Shown here one piece after another: positions 25,860 through 34,539 of a stretch of DNA of 64,000 nucleotides. The notes beneath the pieces were generated by a model. It had not been told where the DNA came from, made no database searches, and saw only the letters and a program-made list of their open reading frames with translations. A program made the position numbers and the translations under genes. Source of the stretch: Chloroflexota bacterium. GTDB taxonomy: Bacteria > Chloroflexota > Dehalococcoidia > JACPEP01. The stretch's first letter is position 1; each line of letters starts with the position of its first letter. Location: assembly GCA_016183425.1 (NCBI GenBank), contig JACPEP010000051.1, positions 20,707-84,706 on the forward strand. Reading direction: 5' to 3'.

Positions 25860-26975
25860 TCAAGCAAATTCGATTTTGCGATGGTGCAGCACGATACTCT
25901 GTAGAATGCCCATGCCGGTGAGGAGAGAGATAAGGGAGCTGCCACCATAGCTAATAAAGGGCAAGGGCACGCCGGCCACGGGAATTAGGCCCACGTTGGA
26001 GCCTACGTGAATGAAAATCTGCACCGCTACCGTTACTACCACGCCCACAGCTACTAACCTACCCAAGGGGTCGGCAGCCAATGCCGCTACCCTTAAGCTG
26101 CGGAAAAGGAGTAAGGCAAAGAGGGCGAAAAGAACCACCACCCCCACAAACCCCAACTCCTCCCCCAAAACACTGAAAACAAAGTCTGTGGTTTGCACTC
26201 TCAAAAAATATAATTGGCTTTGGGTTCCCTGTAGATATCCCTTACCCAATAGCCCGCCAGAACCAACGCTTATCTGCGCCTGAAGCATGTTATAGCCGAC
26301 TCCCATCGGATCCGCCACCGGGTTGAGAAAAGCGCCTATCCGCTCCTTCATATACTCATGGAGGAGTTGGAAATAAGCAAAAGGACCCACCACCAAGGCG
26401 ATTGCCGCCCCCACACCCAGATAGCGCCATCTTACTCCCGCCACCAAAACCATTCCCAACCAGAGGCTGAGGATAACCAAGACGGCACTTAGATGGGGCT
26501 GAAAGTAAATCAGAGCTGCGGGCACCAAAGCCATCAGCCCCGAGAAAGCCAACCCCGATAAACTCTTTCCTTGGGTGTAATTGCCCGCCAGGAACTTGGC
26601 CAAAACCAAGATCAGTACCAGCTTGGCCGCTTCCGAGGGCTGCAAAGGCAGGACAGAGATCTCCAACCAACGCCGGGCACCATAGGTGGTCTGGCCTAAA
26701 ACAAGGATAACCGACAAAAGGCCGACCATTATCACATAGAGGGCTGGAGCCAGGCTGGCCAGTACCCGATAATCTACCAGCACCATAAAAAACATGCCCA
26801 TCAGTCCCACCAGGGCATAAATGGCTTGGCGAGCCACTGGCGTATCCCATATTTTCGCCTCCGAGGAAAGGGTAGCCATGGAAGCGCTGTATATCATAGC
26901 CAAACCAAAGCCCACCAAAAGAAGACAGGCCACCAAAAGGAGATAATCAAAATGGCGCCACCAGCGGGCTTCCAT
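25860..26975 (-). CDS. rodA: RodA, SEDS peptidoglycan polymerase
   Basis: A 371-residue SEDS-family protein with about ten membrane helices. Family landmarks are RRWLEISVLPLQPSEAAKL (with the Pro-Ser and Glu typical of SEDS), the long loop with YMKERIGAFLNPVADPMGVGYN and SVGSGGLLGKGYLQGTQSQ, and the C-terminal IPVAGVPLPFISYGGSSLIS. It polymerises glycan strands for lateral wall growth in complex with PBP2. It is the last gene of the mreBCD-mrdA-rodA operon, 3 nt after mrdA, which favours RodA over FtsW. Confidence 0.93.
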   Translation of the reverse strand: MEARWWRHFDYLLLVACLLLVGFGLAMIYSASMATLSSEAKIWDTPVARQAIYALVGLMGMFFMVLVDYRVLASLAPALYVIMVGLLSVILVLGQTTYGARRWLEISVLPLQPSEAAKLVLILVLAKFLAGNYTQGKSLSGLAFSGLMALVPAALIYFQPHLSAVLVILSLWLGMVLVAGVRWRYLGVGAAIALVVGPFAYFQLLHEYMKERIGAFLNPVADPMGVGYNMLQAQISVGSGGLLGKGYLQGTQSQLYFLRVQTTDFVFSVLGEELGFVGVVVLFALFALLLFRSLRVAALAADPLGRLVAVGVVVTVAVQIFIHVGSNVGLIPVAGVPLPFISYGGSSLISLLTGMGILQSIVLHHRKIEFA

Positions 26976-26978
26976 GGT

Positions 26979-28853
26979 CTAGCGCCCTTCCTTCCCACGC
27001 TCAAAGTAATAGCGGATGATCTGACCGCCGATGGGGGCGGCAGTCTGCGCGCCCCGACCCTGCTCCACAAAGACCACCACTGCTATCTCCGGCTTGGGAT
27101 AAGGGGCCATACCCACGAACCAGCCGTGGGTGGGATACTCGCCCGTGGCCGGGTCAATGGCCCCGTACTCCGATGTGCCCGTCTTGCCCGCCACTACCAC
27201 TCCCGGTACTTGAGCCAGAGTTGCGGTACCCCAGGCCACCGCTTGGCGCATCCCTTCCCCAAAAATGGCTAGGTTGTCCGAAGAAATGGCCACTTTCCTT
27301 CTTATCTTGGGAGTAAAGGGAGTCACCACCTTCCCCAGACCATCCACCACCTCGCGGACTATTTGGGGCTGCATAAGATTGCCACCATTGGCCACCACGC
27401 CGAAAGCGTTGAGAAGCTGAAGGGGGGTCACCGCCACAAAGCCTTGGCCAATTCCGAAATGATAGGTATCGCCTATGAACCAAGGGTCACCAATAACCTT
27501 CTGCTTCCATTCCGGATCGGGAACGATACCCGGCGTCTCCCCGATAAGGTCGACACCGGTGGGCTGGCCAAATCCCAGCTCCCGGGCATAGCGGGCCAAC
27601 CGCTCTGCCCCCAGACCTCGAAAACCCTGATAGCCCCCCGCCAGATAATAGAAATAGACGTCTGAGGAACGGGCTACTGCCTCGTAAAAGTTTAAAAGGC
27701 CCAGGGCTGCCCAGTCCTTAAAGGTATACACCACGCTGGGGTCGTACTGGCTGAGGAGGCTAATCTGCCCCGTGCTCAAAATTTGGGTGTTGGGTCCGGC
27801 CACGCCTTCCTGAAGAGCACCCAACCCGGCAACCAGCTTGAACACACTCCCCGGCGGGTACATGCCTCCTATGGCGTGATCCATCAAGGGACGCCCGGGG
27901 TCCTCCAGCAAGATCGACAACTCGTTCGGGGCTATGGAATAGGAAAAGAGGTTGTTGTCATAGCTAGGCAGGGAAACCAGGCCAAGAATCTCTCCCGTCT
28001 GGGGATTCATGGCGATAGCCACCGCGTAGCCAGAGGCCCCCTTTCCCTGGGCTAAGTACTCCGCCATCTTCCGCTGAAGCTCGATATCGATGGTCAGAAC
28101 AAGGTTGTTCCCCGGTACCGGAGCCTGGGTCGCCAGAGTGCGCAGCTCTCTACCGTCGGCATCCACCTCTATCTGATCCCACCCGGGCTGCCCCCGCAAT
28201 TGAACCTGATACACCTTTTCAACGCCTGTTTTCCCCAGGCGATCGTTACGATCGTAGCCCGAACCTTTGAGAGCGTTGTATTCCTCAGGAGAAATCCGCC
28301 CTACATAGCCCAGGGAATGAGAGATAAGGGCACCTTCGGGATAGTACCGCACCGGTTCCGTGAGGATCACTACCCCAGGCAGTTGGGCAGAGTGCTCCTC
28401 GATAAAGAAGGCCTTATCCTGGGAAATTCCCTCCGCCACCGGAATGGGAGTAAAAAAGCGCCGTTGCGTCCGCTCTTTGTCCACCAGTTGTCGCAATTGG
28501 TCCTGGGACACCCCTAGTATCTGTCCCAACTGAGAGAGGATCACCTCTTGCCTCGCCAGTGGCAGGTCGGCCAGCACCAGAGCGGCGGTAAAACTGGGCA
28601 CGTTCTGGACCAGAGAGACGCCATTCCTGTCGTAGATGAGCCCCCGCTGGGGAAGTCGCATTACCAAGCGCAGGGCGTTCCGCTCTGCCCGCTGACGGTA
28701 TTCTTCCCCCTGCACTACCTGCATCTGCCAAAGGCGACCCAGAAGGCCCAGGAACATGAGAGCCAAGACAAGGTGAAAGAATAAGAAACGATGCCTCAGC
28801 TCAGCAGCTTCATCCTTTTTGTGGTGTCGTTTACTGCTCCGCCAGCGTCTCAC
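26979..28853 (-). CDS. mrdA: Penicillin-binding protein 2 (class B transpeptidase)
   Basis: About 624 residues. A short cytoplasmic part is followed by one membrane anchor (HRFLFFHLVLALMFLGLLGR), a pedestal domain and a transpeptidase domain with active-site SxxK in YPPGSVFKL (about residue 334), SxD in ARSSDVYFYY (near 396) and KTGT in VVAGKTGTSEY (near 554). It cross-links peptidoglycan in the elongasome with RodA. The open frame extends upstream through mreD; a start at GTG 28853 just past the mreD stop is preferred, but its ribosome site (GCGGAG) is close and weak, so the N-terminus may differ. Confidence 0.9.
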   Translation of the reverse strand: MRRWRSSKRHHKKDEAAELRHRFLFFHLVLALMFLGLLGRLWQMQVVQGEEYRQRAERNALRLVMRLPQRGLIYDRNGVSLVQNVPSFTAALVLADLPLARQEVILSQLGQILGVSQDQLRQLVDKERTQRRFFTPIPVAEGISQDKAFFIEEHSAQLPGVVILTEPVRYYPEGALISHSLGYVGRISPEEYNALKGSGYDRNDRLGKTGVEKVYQVQLRGQPGWDQIEVDADGRELRTLATQAPVPGNNLVLTIDIELQRKMAEYLAQGKGASGYAVAIAMNPQTGEILGLVSLPSYDNNLFSYSIAPNELSILLEDPGRPLMDHAIGGMYPPGSVFKLVAGLGALQEGVAGPNTQILSTGQISLLSQYDPSVVYTFKDWAALGLLNFYEAVARSSDVYFYYLAGGYQGFRGLGAERLARYARELGFGQPTGVDLIGETPGIVPDPEWKQKVIGDPWFIGDTYHFGIGQGFVAVTPLQLLNAFGVVANGGNLMQPQIVREVVDGLGKVVTPFTPKIRRKVAISSDNLAIFGEGMRQAVAWGTATLAQVPGVVVAGKTGTSEYGAIDPATGEYPTHGWFVGMAPYPKPEIAVVVFVEQGRGAQTAAPIGGQIIRYYFERGKEGR

Positions 28854-28878
28854 TAACTCCGCAACCTCAAGACAGTTC

Positions 28879-29355
28879 TCACACGCGTTGACCGACCCAC
28901 TGAAGAGGTCCATATAAAACGGGCATAACGATGACGTTAAGGAAAGCGGCGGGCAGCGCGATAACGGTGAGGCTAGAATACCAATCCCCCCCTCCCCGAC
29001 CCACAAGCTGCGAGGCGAACCAGTAAAGGGAATAAAAGACCAGAGTGCCCCCAAAGGCAATACCCAGGCCGAGGGTCAGCCGATTCTCACCCAGTCTGGT
29101 TTCCCGCAGCCAGGGCAAAAGAGCAGCCACCACCATGGCCAGCACCCCACCCCCCAAAGGCCCGTTAGAGAAGATGCCTACTGCTAGAGCCCCCAGGAAG
29201 GCTATCACCAGGCCCTCCTTAACACCCCGCACCAACCCCCCTTAAAAAACCCCCCAAAAAACCCCATCGGGCTTTACGTTCATGACCACTGGGCCCACCC
29301 CCCCCTGTATCACTGCCAAAACAACGAAGGCAAGGACGACCAGATAATACGTCAT
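28879..29355 (-). pseudogene. mreD: mreD with in-frame TAA stop
   Basis: From ATG 29355 (3 nt after the mreC stop) the frame reads MTYYLVVLAFVVLAVIQGG, an MreD-like first helix, then meets TAA at about 29242-29244. The same frame continues as LVRGVKEGLVIAFLGALAVG to the stop at 28879. Together the parts make about 158 residues, the normal MreD size, with five or so helices. The stop lies in a run of homopolymers (T6 G6 T6 AA G6 on the coding strand). Compensating one-base changes in two of these runs would give an open frame, so sequencing error and true decay are both possible. Without readthrough, a 118-residue product from GTG 29229-29235 might still be made. MreD is a membrane partner of MreC in the elongasome. 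Confidence 0.75.
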
Positions 29356-29357
29356 AC

Positions 29358-30170
29358 CTATTCAACGGCGGCGGGGCGAAAATCGGTGGTAATCATAACC
29401 TCTTCCAGATGGTCCAAGGACACCGCTGCTCTCACCCTCACCTCTCGGAACATATCGCGCTTGTCACCGCGGAGCCATACTACCTGTCCGATGAGAAGCC
29501 CTTTAGGGAAGCCACCCCCTAGACCGGAGGTAACCACCAAGTCGCCTACCTTTACCTCGTCCTGCTGAGAAACATACTTCATTTCCAGGTCTTCGCTCCA
29601 CTGACCCACCACCACCCCCGGCACCCGAGAGGGCTGCACCAGGGCATTGACGGAGGAGGCCGGATCGGCAATGAGAAGGACCCGGGCATAGGAGTCCAGA
29701 ACCTGGCTTACCTTGCCCACCAACCCCCCCTGAGCCACTACCACCATCCCCACCTCCAAACCGTCCTGGCGGCCTCGATTCACCATGATGGAGCGTCTCA
29801 GATTATTGGTGTCCCTTCCCACTACGGAAGCAACAACAAATTTTTGCCCCGGCTGATCTCGTTGAAAGTTCAAAAGCTGGCGTAACCTCTGGTTCTCTTG
29901 TTCCAACTCCCATAGGCGAGCCACCTCAGCCCGGAGACGCTGGTTTTCTTGGACCAGTCCGCCAGGGGCGGACCGCCCCCCAGCCCCTTCCCCCCCCATG
30001 GGCAGGTTGGACAAAAAATCGAAGGCCTGGGTCAAGCCTTGTTGCACAGGGGCCAGAAGGGGCAAGGCCGCGTCCTCCCCCGAGGCTATCCATCCCTCCT
30101 CCCACAGTAGAAGGGCGACCACCCCCAGGCTCAGACTCAACCAGAACCAGACACGGGCTCTCAACAGCAA
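29358..30170 (-). CDS. mreC: MreC, rod-shape-determining protein
   Basis: A 270-residue bitopic protein with one N-terminal helix (about 7-23), a coiled coil rich in ENQRLR repeats (about 70-105) and a beta-rich periplasmic domain with the family segments VVGRDTNNLRRSIMVNRGRQDGL, in two parts, then GGLVGKVSQVLDSYARVLLIAD and DLVVTSGLGGGFPKGLLIG. It links MreB and PBP2/RodA. It is 53 nt downstream of mreB and 2 nt upstream of mreD. Confidence 0.93.
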   Translation of the reverse strand: MLLRARVWFWLSLSLGVVALLLWEEGWIASGEDAALPLLAPVQQGLTQAFDFLSNLPMGGEGAGGRSAPGGLVQENQRLRAEVARLWELEQENQRLRQLLNFQRDQPGQKFVVASVVGRDTNNLRRSIMVNRGRQDGLEVGMVVVAQGGLVGKVSQVLDSYARVLLIADPASSVNALVQPSRVPGVVVGQWSEDLEMKYVSQQDEVKVGDLVVTSGLGGGFPKGLLIGQVVWLRGDKRDMFREVRVRAAVSLDHLEEVMITTDFRPAAVE

Positions 30171-30223
30171 GCCCTCCGGGAACTCACTTCTTCACCCAGA
30201 ACGGACTGGCCCAATTCAAGATA

Positions 30224-31285
30224 CTAGCGGGGTGGCTTTCGCTCCTTGAGACGAATCAAAATCTTGTGGTGACGGTCTAGCTCTTCCAGAACAAGGCCAG
30301 TTCCCCGAACAACACAGGTGAGAGGGTCTTCCGCCACATACACAGGAAACTTTGTATCTTGAGCTAAACGTTGATCCAAACCGCGCAGTTGAGCGCCTCC
30401 CCCAGTGAGAACAATGCCCTGATCCATTAGATCGGACACCAGCTCCGGCGGAGTGGCTTCCACAGTGCTTTTCACTGCATCGACGATAGCTCCCACGGAG
30501 CCGGAAAGGGCTTCCCGCAACTCGACGCTGCTTAGCTCCACCGCCTTGGGCAGTCCGGTAACCAAATCCCGACCCCGTAATACTACCTCCACCTCCTCCT
30601 CTAAGGGATAGGCAGATCCCGCCTCCATCTTGACTTGTTCCGCCGTCCTTTCCCCAATAAGAAGGTTGTACCGCTGTCGGGCATAGTCCGCTATCTCCTG
30701 ATCCATCTCGTCGCCAGCGACCCGGATCGATGTCCGGGTGACGATGCCTCCCAAAGAGATGACGGCTACCTCCGTGGTGCCGCCCCCAATGTCCACTACC
30801 ATATTCCCCACGCCCTCATGGATGGGTAGCCCGGCGCCAATAGCAGCAGCTACCGGCTCTTCCACCAAATAGGCTTCCCGCGCGCCGCCGCTGAGACAGG
30901 CATCGTGGACAGCTCGTTTCTCTACCTCCGTCACCCCGCAGGGCATGCCGACGACCACCCGGGGCCGGGGAATGGGAAAACTGTGGCGCTCATGCACCTT
31001 ATGGATGAAGTAACGAAGCATCTGTTCTGTTATGTCAAAATCCGAGATGACGCCGTCTTTAAGAGGGCGAATAGCCACAATGTTGGCCGGCGTCCGCCCC
31101 ACCATGCGCTTCGCTTCTATACCGATGGCCATAATCTTGTGGCTGGGACGGTCTATGGCCACCACCGAAGGCTCGTTGATAACGATGCCCTTCCCCTTCA
31201 CCAAAACCAGTGTGTTGGCCGTGCCTAGGTCAATGCCCACATCATGAGAAAACCAGCCTAAAACAGTGTCAATAGGATTGAACAC
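30224..31285 (-). CDS. mreB: MreB, actin-like cell-shape protein
   Basis: A 353-residue actin homologue. Nucleotide-binding signatures are DVGIDLGTANTLVLVKGKGI (about 15-34), VVDIGGGTTEVAVISLGG (phosphate 2) and VLTGGGAQLRGLDQRL (adenosine motif). It forms membrane-bound filaments that position the wall-elongation machinery. First gene of the elongasome operon. A good -10 box lies 42 nt upstream. Confidence 0.96.
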   Translation of the reverse strand: MFNPIDTVLGWFSHDVGIDLGTANTLVLVKGKGIVINEPSVVAIDRPSHKIMAIGIEAKRMVGRTPANIVAIRPLKDGVISDFDITEQMLRYFIHKVHERHSFPIPRPRVVVGMPCGVTEVEKRAVHDACLSGGAREAYLVEEPVAAAIGAGLPIHEGVGNMVVDIGGGTTEVAVISLGGIVTRTSIRVAGDEMDQEIADYARQRYNLLIGERTAEQVKMEAGSAYPLEEEVEVVLRGRDLVTGLPKAVELSSVELREALSGSVGAIVDAVKSTVEATPPELVSDLMDQGIVLTGGGAQLRGLDQRLAQDTKFPVYVAEDPLTCVVRGTGLVLEELDRHHKILIRLKERKPPR

Positions 31286-31326
31286 CCCAACCTCCTACCC
31301 CAAGGCTGACCACCAGGAGACACAAA

Positions 31327-31332
31327 ATTATA
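31327..31332 (-). promoter_or_regulatory. Extended -10 promoter of mreB operon
   Basis: On the minus strand TGTGGTATAATTTTG gives a perfect TATAAT with a TG dinucleotide one base upstream (extended -10). The matching -35 (TTTTTA) is weak, as expected for such promoters. Confidence 0.65.
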
Positions 31333-31536
31333 CCACATCTTGATTCACTTAAAAAACGCTTCCCTTTCTCAAAAGGTAGGAAGGGGGAGTTAGCTTCCGC
31401 GGCCATCAACCTCTAGGGGCAAGCCCCGCCCGGGATAATGCCTGCGGGTTGGCCATAAGATAGGGCTCTTTGCCAGAGGGCACCAGCCGAGAGGTGGCAA
31501 ACACACCTTAACCGCTTTTTGGCTCTCCATGATGCC

Positions 31537-31911
31537 TCAATAGCTCCGGGAGACCACGAAGACGCCCATCATGATGACGCCCACTCCCACTATACGCATC
31601 AGATTGACGTGCTCCCCCAAAAATATCCACGAGCCGACCACCACCAACAAGTAACTGAGACTGACCATAGGATAGGCCACACTCAGAGGCACCCGGGAGA
31701 GCACGGAAAGCCAAAAGATAAGGCTGACCACAATGCTGCTCAGCCCGAGGATAATGTACGAGGTGGTGAAGGTTCGCACCAAGGTAGGAAGAAACGTATC
31801 CAGATTGAAAGCCAGTAGCCCCACCTTGTTCATGCCCATTTTGAGCAAAAGCTCTCCGGTCACACTGAAAAAGATAGCCACCAAGAGGAGAAGAACCGAT
31901 ACAAACATCAT
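31537..31911 (-). CDS. Small EamA/DMT-family membrane protein
   Basis: A 124-residue protein with four predicted helices, the half-size layout of the drug/metabolite transporter superfamily. Features are the Glu in the first helix (FFSVTGELLLKMGMN), PLSVAYPMVSLSYLLVVVG in the third and EHVNLMRIVGVGVIMMGVF in the fourth. The start ATG overlaps the stop of the preceding CoA-transferase gene by 4 nt, so it is translationally coupled. It might export or import an organic acid or CoA-pathway metabolite; a substrate cannot be read from sequence. It probably acts as a dimer. Confidence 0.78.
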   Translation of the reverse strand: MMFVSVLLLLVAIFFSVTGELLLKMGMNKVGLLAFNLDTFLPTLVRTFTTSYIILGLSSIVVSLIFWLSVLSRVPLSVAYPMVSLSYLLVVVGSWIFLGEHVNLMRIVGVGVIMMGVFVVSRSY

Positions 31912-33212
31912 AACAGTTTCTGGGCCTCCTTCCTCAGCTCAGCTCTGAAATCAGGATGGGCGATAGCTATCAATTCTTCGGCTCGCTGCCGCTGGGACTT
32001 GCCCAGAAGACGGGCGACGCCATATTCTGTGACCACTAAGTCGGCAAAGGAGCGCGGGACGGTGACGATGGTGCCCGGCTCCAGCGTAGCCACGATGCGA
32101 GAAACATAGCCATCTAAAGCGGTAGCGGGAATTACGGTGATGGAGCGACCTCCTTTAGAAAGCAAAGCCCCCATGGCGAACTCCGTCTGACCCCCAGCTC
32201 CGCTCCACATCCGAGACCCCACCGACTCCGAGGCGATCTGCCCCGTCAGATCCACTGCCATGGCGTTGTTGATGGCCACCATATTGTCATGGGCAGAGAT
32301 GACCCGAATGTTGTTGGTGTACTCCACATCCTTGAGCTGAAACATAGGATTGAGGTGGACAAACTTCATATCCTCCTCGTCCCCTCCCCCGAAGTTGGTA
32401 GCGACGAACAATCCCTGGTTCATTGTCTTTCGCTTACCAGTAATGACCCCTTTCTTCACCAGCTTGTGGATGCCGTAAGGCGTCACCTCGGAATGCCACC
32501 CCAGGTCGTTCTTGTCGGCAAAGAGGCCCATGGGCACCATGGGCCGAGTGGTGCCCCCGGTGCCGATCTGTATGGTATCTCCATCATTGACCAGGGAGTT
32601 GACCAACTCCATGATAGGTTTAACATGGGGGCCAGCCTCTCGAATATGGGCTTCCCACGCCTGCTCTGGGGTGTGCTCCACAAAGTAGGCTATTTGGGAG
32701 ACGTGAATGTAATTATCACCGTAGGTACGCACCTGGCGGGCATCTACCTCTGCCAGAACGTAATGGGCTGCCCGACAGTAGCTTCGCTTGTTCCACAGGC
32801 TGGCACCAAAGCTGCAAAAACCATGCTCGTCGGGAGGGCTGACCACCACCATAAACACATCCACCGGCCTCTCCCCCCGCTCCGTCACTGTTTTGGGGAT
32901 GAGGGTAAAGAGATTGGGGGAATAGTCGGCCCGCTTGTAGTCCAGAGCAGTACGCCCCAGCTCAGCGAAAAAGCTCTCAATGTTCACCTGAAAGGAGTCC
33001 TGCCACCCCTCCTGAAACCAGCCGAAATCGGTTCGCGGCAGCCCCACCAGGATCTCTACATTTCTCAACTCACCCTTGCGCGCCGCCAGAGCGGCGGGGA
33101 GCGCCCGAGGCTCATCACCCAGCGTCATAACCACCCGGTCCCCGGGCTTGACCACCCTCACCGCCTCCTCGGCGGTCACCAGCTTCCTGCGATACTCCTC
33201 TTTAGAATCCAT
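31908..33212 (-). CDS. Acetyl-CoA hydrolase/4-hydroxybutyrate CoA-transferase (copy 1)
   Basis: A 434-residue family I CoA-transferase of the AcoH/Cat2 group, which exchanges CoA between acyl-CoA and a free acid through a glutamyl thioester. Visible motifs are GDRVVMTLGDEPRALPAALA at the N-terminus, NSLVNDGDTIQIGTGG (about 207-222), the segment AVDLTGQIASESVGSRMWSG and GGRSITVIPATALDGYVSRI. It starts 15 nt after a close tandem paralogue, evidently a gene duplication. Together with the upstream ADP-forming acyl-CoA synthetase genes it points to organic-acid activation. The acyl specificity is not known. Confidence 0.85.
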   Translation of the reverse strand: MDSKEEYRRKLVTAEEAVRVVKPGDRVVMTLGDEPRALPAALAARKGELRNVEILVGLPRTDFGWFQEGWQDSFQVNIESFFAELGRTALDYKRADYSPNLFTLIPKTVTERGERPVDVFMVVVSPPDEHGFCSFGASLWNKRSYCRAAHYVLAEVDARQVRTYGDNYIHVSQIAYFVEHTPEQAWEAHIREAGPHVKPIMELVNSLVNDGDTIQIGTGGTTRPMVPMGLFADKNDLGWHSEVTPYGIHKLVKKGVITGKRKTMNQGLFVATNFGGGDEEDMKFVHLNPMFQLKDVEYTNNIRVISAHDNMVAINNAMAVDLTGQIASESVGSRMWSGAGGQTEFAMGALLSKGGRSITVIPATALDGYVSRIVATLEPGTIVTVPRSFADLVVTEYGVARLLGKSQRQRAEELIAIAHPDFRAELRKEAQKLL

Positions 33213-33227
33213 AGCTCTCTCCAGCCT

Positions 33228-34532
33228 CTAAAACAGCTTCTGGGCCTCTTCCCCCAACTGAACTCTGAAGTCGGGATGGGCGATGGCAATAAGGGCCTCG
33301 GCCCGCTGCCGCTGAGACTTGCCCATTAGGCGGGCGATACCGTGCTCCGTGACCACCATATCGGCGTAGGAGCGGGGGATGGTGATGACAGTGCCCGGCT
33401 CCAGCTTGGCTACGATGCGGGAGACGTAACCACCCAGGGCAGTGGAAGGCAGAACGGTTATGGAACGCCCCCCCTTAGACATCACGGCCCCGATGGCGAA
33501 CTCCGGCTGCCCTCCCGAGCCGTTCCACGTTCGAGGCCCCACCGACTCGGCCCCGATCTGGCCCGTTAAGTCAATGGCCATGGCCTGGTTTATAGCCACC
33601 ATGTTGTCGTGGGCCATGATAGTGCGTATATCGTTGACATAGTTGACGTCATGGACTTCGAACATGGGGTTGTGGGCCATAAAGGCCACATCCTCATCGT
33701 CACCCTCCAGTTGGGTAGCCACCACCTTTTCCTGATGCAAGGTCTTCCGGCTGCCGTTGATAACTCCCCGCCGCACCAGCTTAACGATGCCGTAGGGGGT
33801 CACCTCAGAGTGCCACCCCAGGTCGTTCTTGTCATTGAAGACGCCCAAGAGAGACAAGGGCCGAGTGAAGCTGCCATGGCCGACCTGGATAGTATCCCCA
33901 TCCTGTATCAATGAGGAGACATATCCGGCGATAGCTCGAGTGCGGTGATCTATGGGATACTCGCGGCGGGGACGGGGAGGCACGGTATTCTCCACAAAGT
34001 AGTCCACCCGGGAGACATGAATGAAGTTGGTGCCATAAGTACGCACCTGGTTGGCGTCCACTTCCACCAACACCTTCTTGGCCCGCAAAGCGTAGGCTCG
34101 CTTGTTCCACACCCTCAGACCGAAGCTACAAAAGCCGTGGTCATCGGGGGGCGAGACCACCGTCATGACCGCATCAATATCCCTGACCAGGGGGCGACCC
34201 TCGTCATAGACCTTAAAGTTCAAGGAGAAAAGGTTGGGGTAATAGTCAGCTCGCTTCTCATCCAGGGCATAACGCCCCAGGTCGCCAACGAAGGTCTCCA
34301 GGGCTACTTTGAAAGAGTCGTGCACCTCCTCTCGCCAGAAGCCAAAATCGTTCATCGGGAGGCAAAGGAGTAATTCCACATCCTCCAACTCTCCCGCCCG
34401 CTGCGCTAAGGCATGGGGGAGAAGGGTAGGCTCGCCACCGATGGGTATCACCACCCGATCCCGGGAACGGACTATTTTGACCGCCTCTTCCGCGGTGACC
34501 AGCTTCTTTTGGTAGTCCTCTCTCCAGTCCAC
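33228..34532 (-). CDS. Acetyl-CoA hydrolase/4-hydroxybutyrate CoA-transferase (copy 2)
   Basis: A 434-residue paralogue of the next gene, identical in length and collinear throughout: GDTIQVGHGSFTRPLSLLG, AIDLTGQIGAESVGPRTWNG and GGRSITVLPSTALGGYVSRI match the other copy's segments. Differences cluster in the middle (residues 60-210), where acyl-group selection is likely decided. The pair could form a heteromer or serve two substrates. It lies 7 nt after the acyl-CoA synthetase alpha gene on the same strand. Confidence 0.85.
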   Translation of the reverse strand: MDWREDYQKKLVTAEEAVKIVRSRDRVVIPIGGEPTLLPHALAQRAGELEDVELLLCLPMNDFGFWREEVHDSFKVALETFVGDLGRYALDEKRADYYPNLFSLNFKVYDEGRPLVRDIDAVMTVVSPPDDHGFCSFGLRVWNKRAYALRAKKVLVEVDANQVRTYGTNFIHVSRVDYFVENTVPPRPRREYPIDHRTRAIAGYVSSLIQDGDTIQVGHGSFTRPLSLLGVFNDKNDLGWHSEVTPYGIVKLVRRGVINGSRKTLHQEKVVATQLEGDDEDVAFMAHNPMFEVHDVNYVNDIRTIMAHDNMVAINQAMAIDLTGQIGAESVGPRTWNGSGGQPEFAIGAVMSKGGRSITVLPSTALGGYVSRIVAKLEPGTVITIPRSYADMVVTEHGIARLMGKSQRQRAEALIAIAHPDFRVQLGEEAQKLF

Positions 34533-34539
34533 GTTAACA

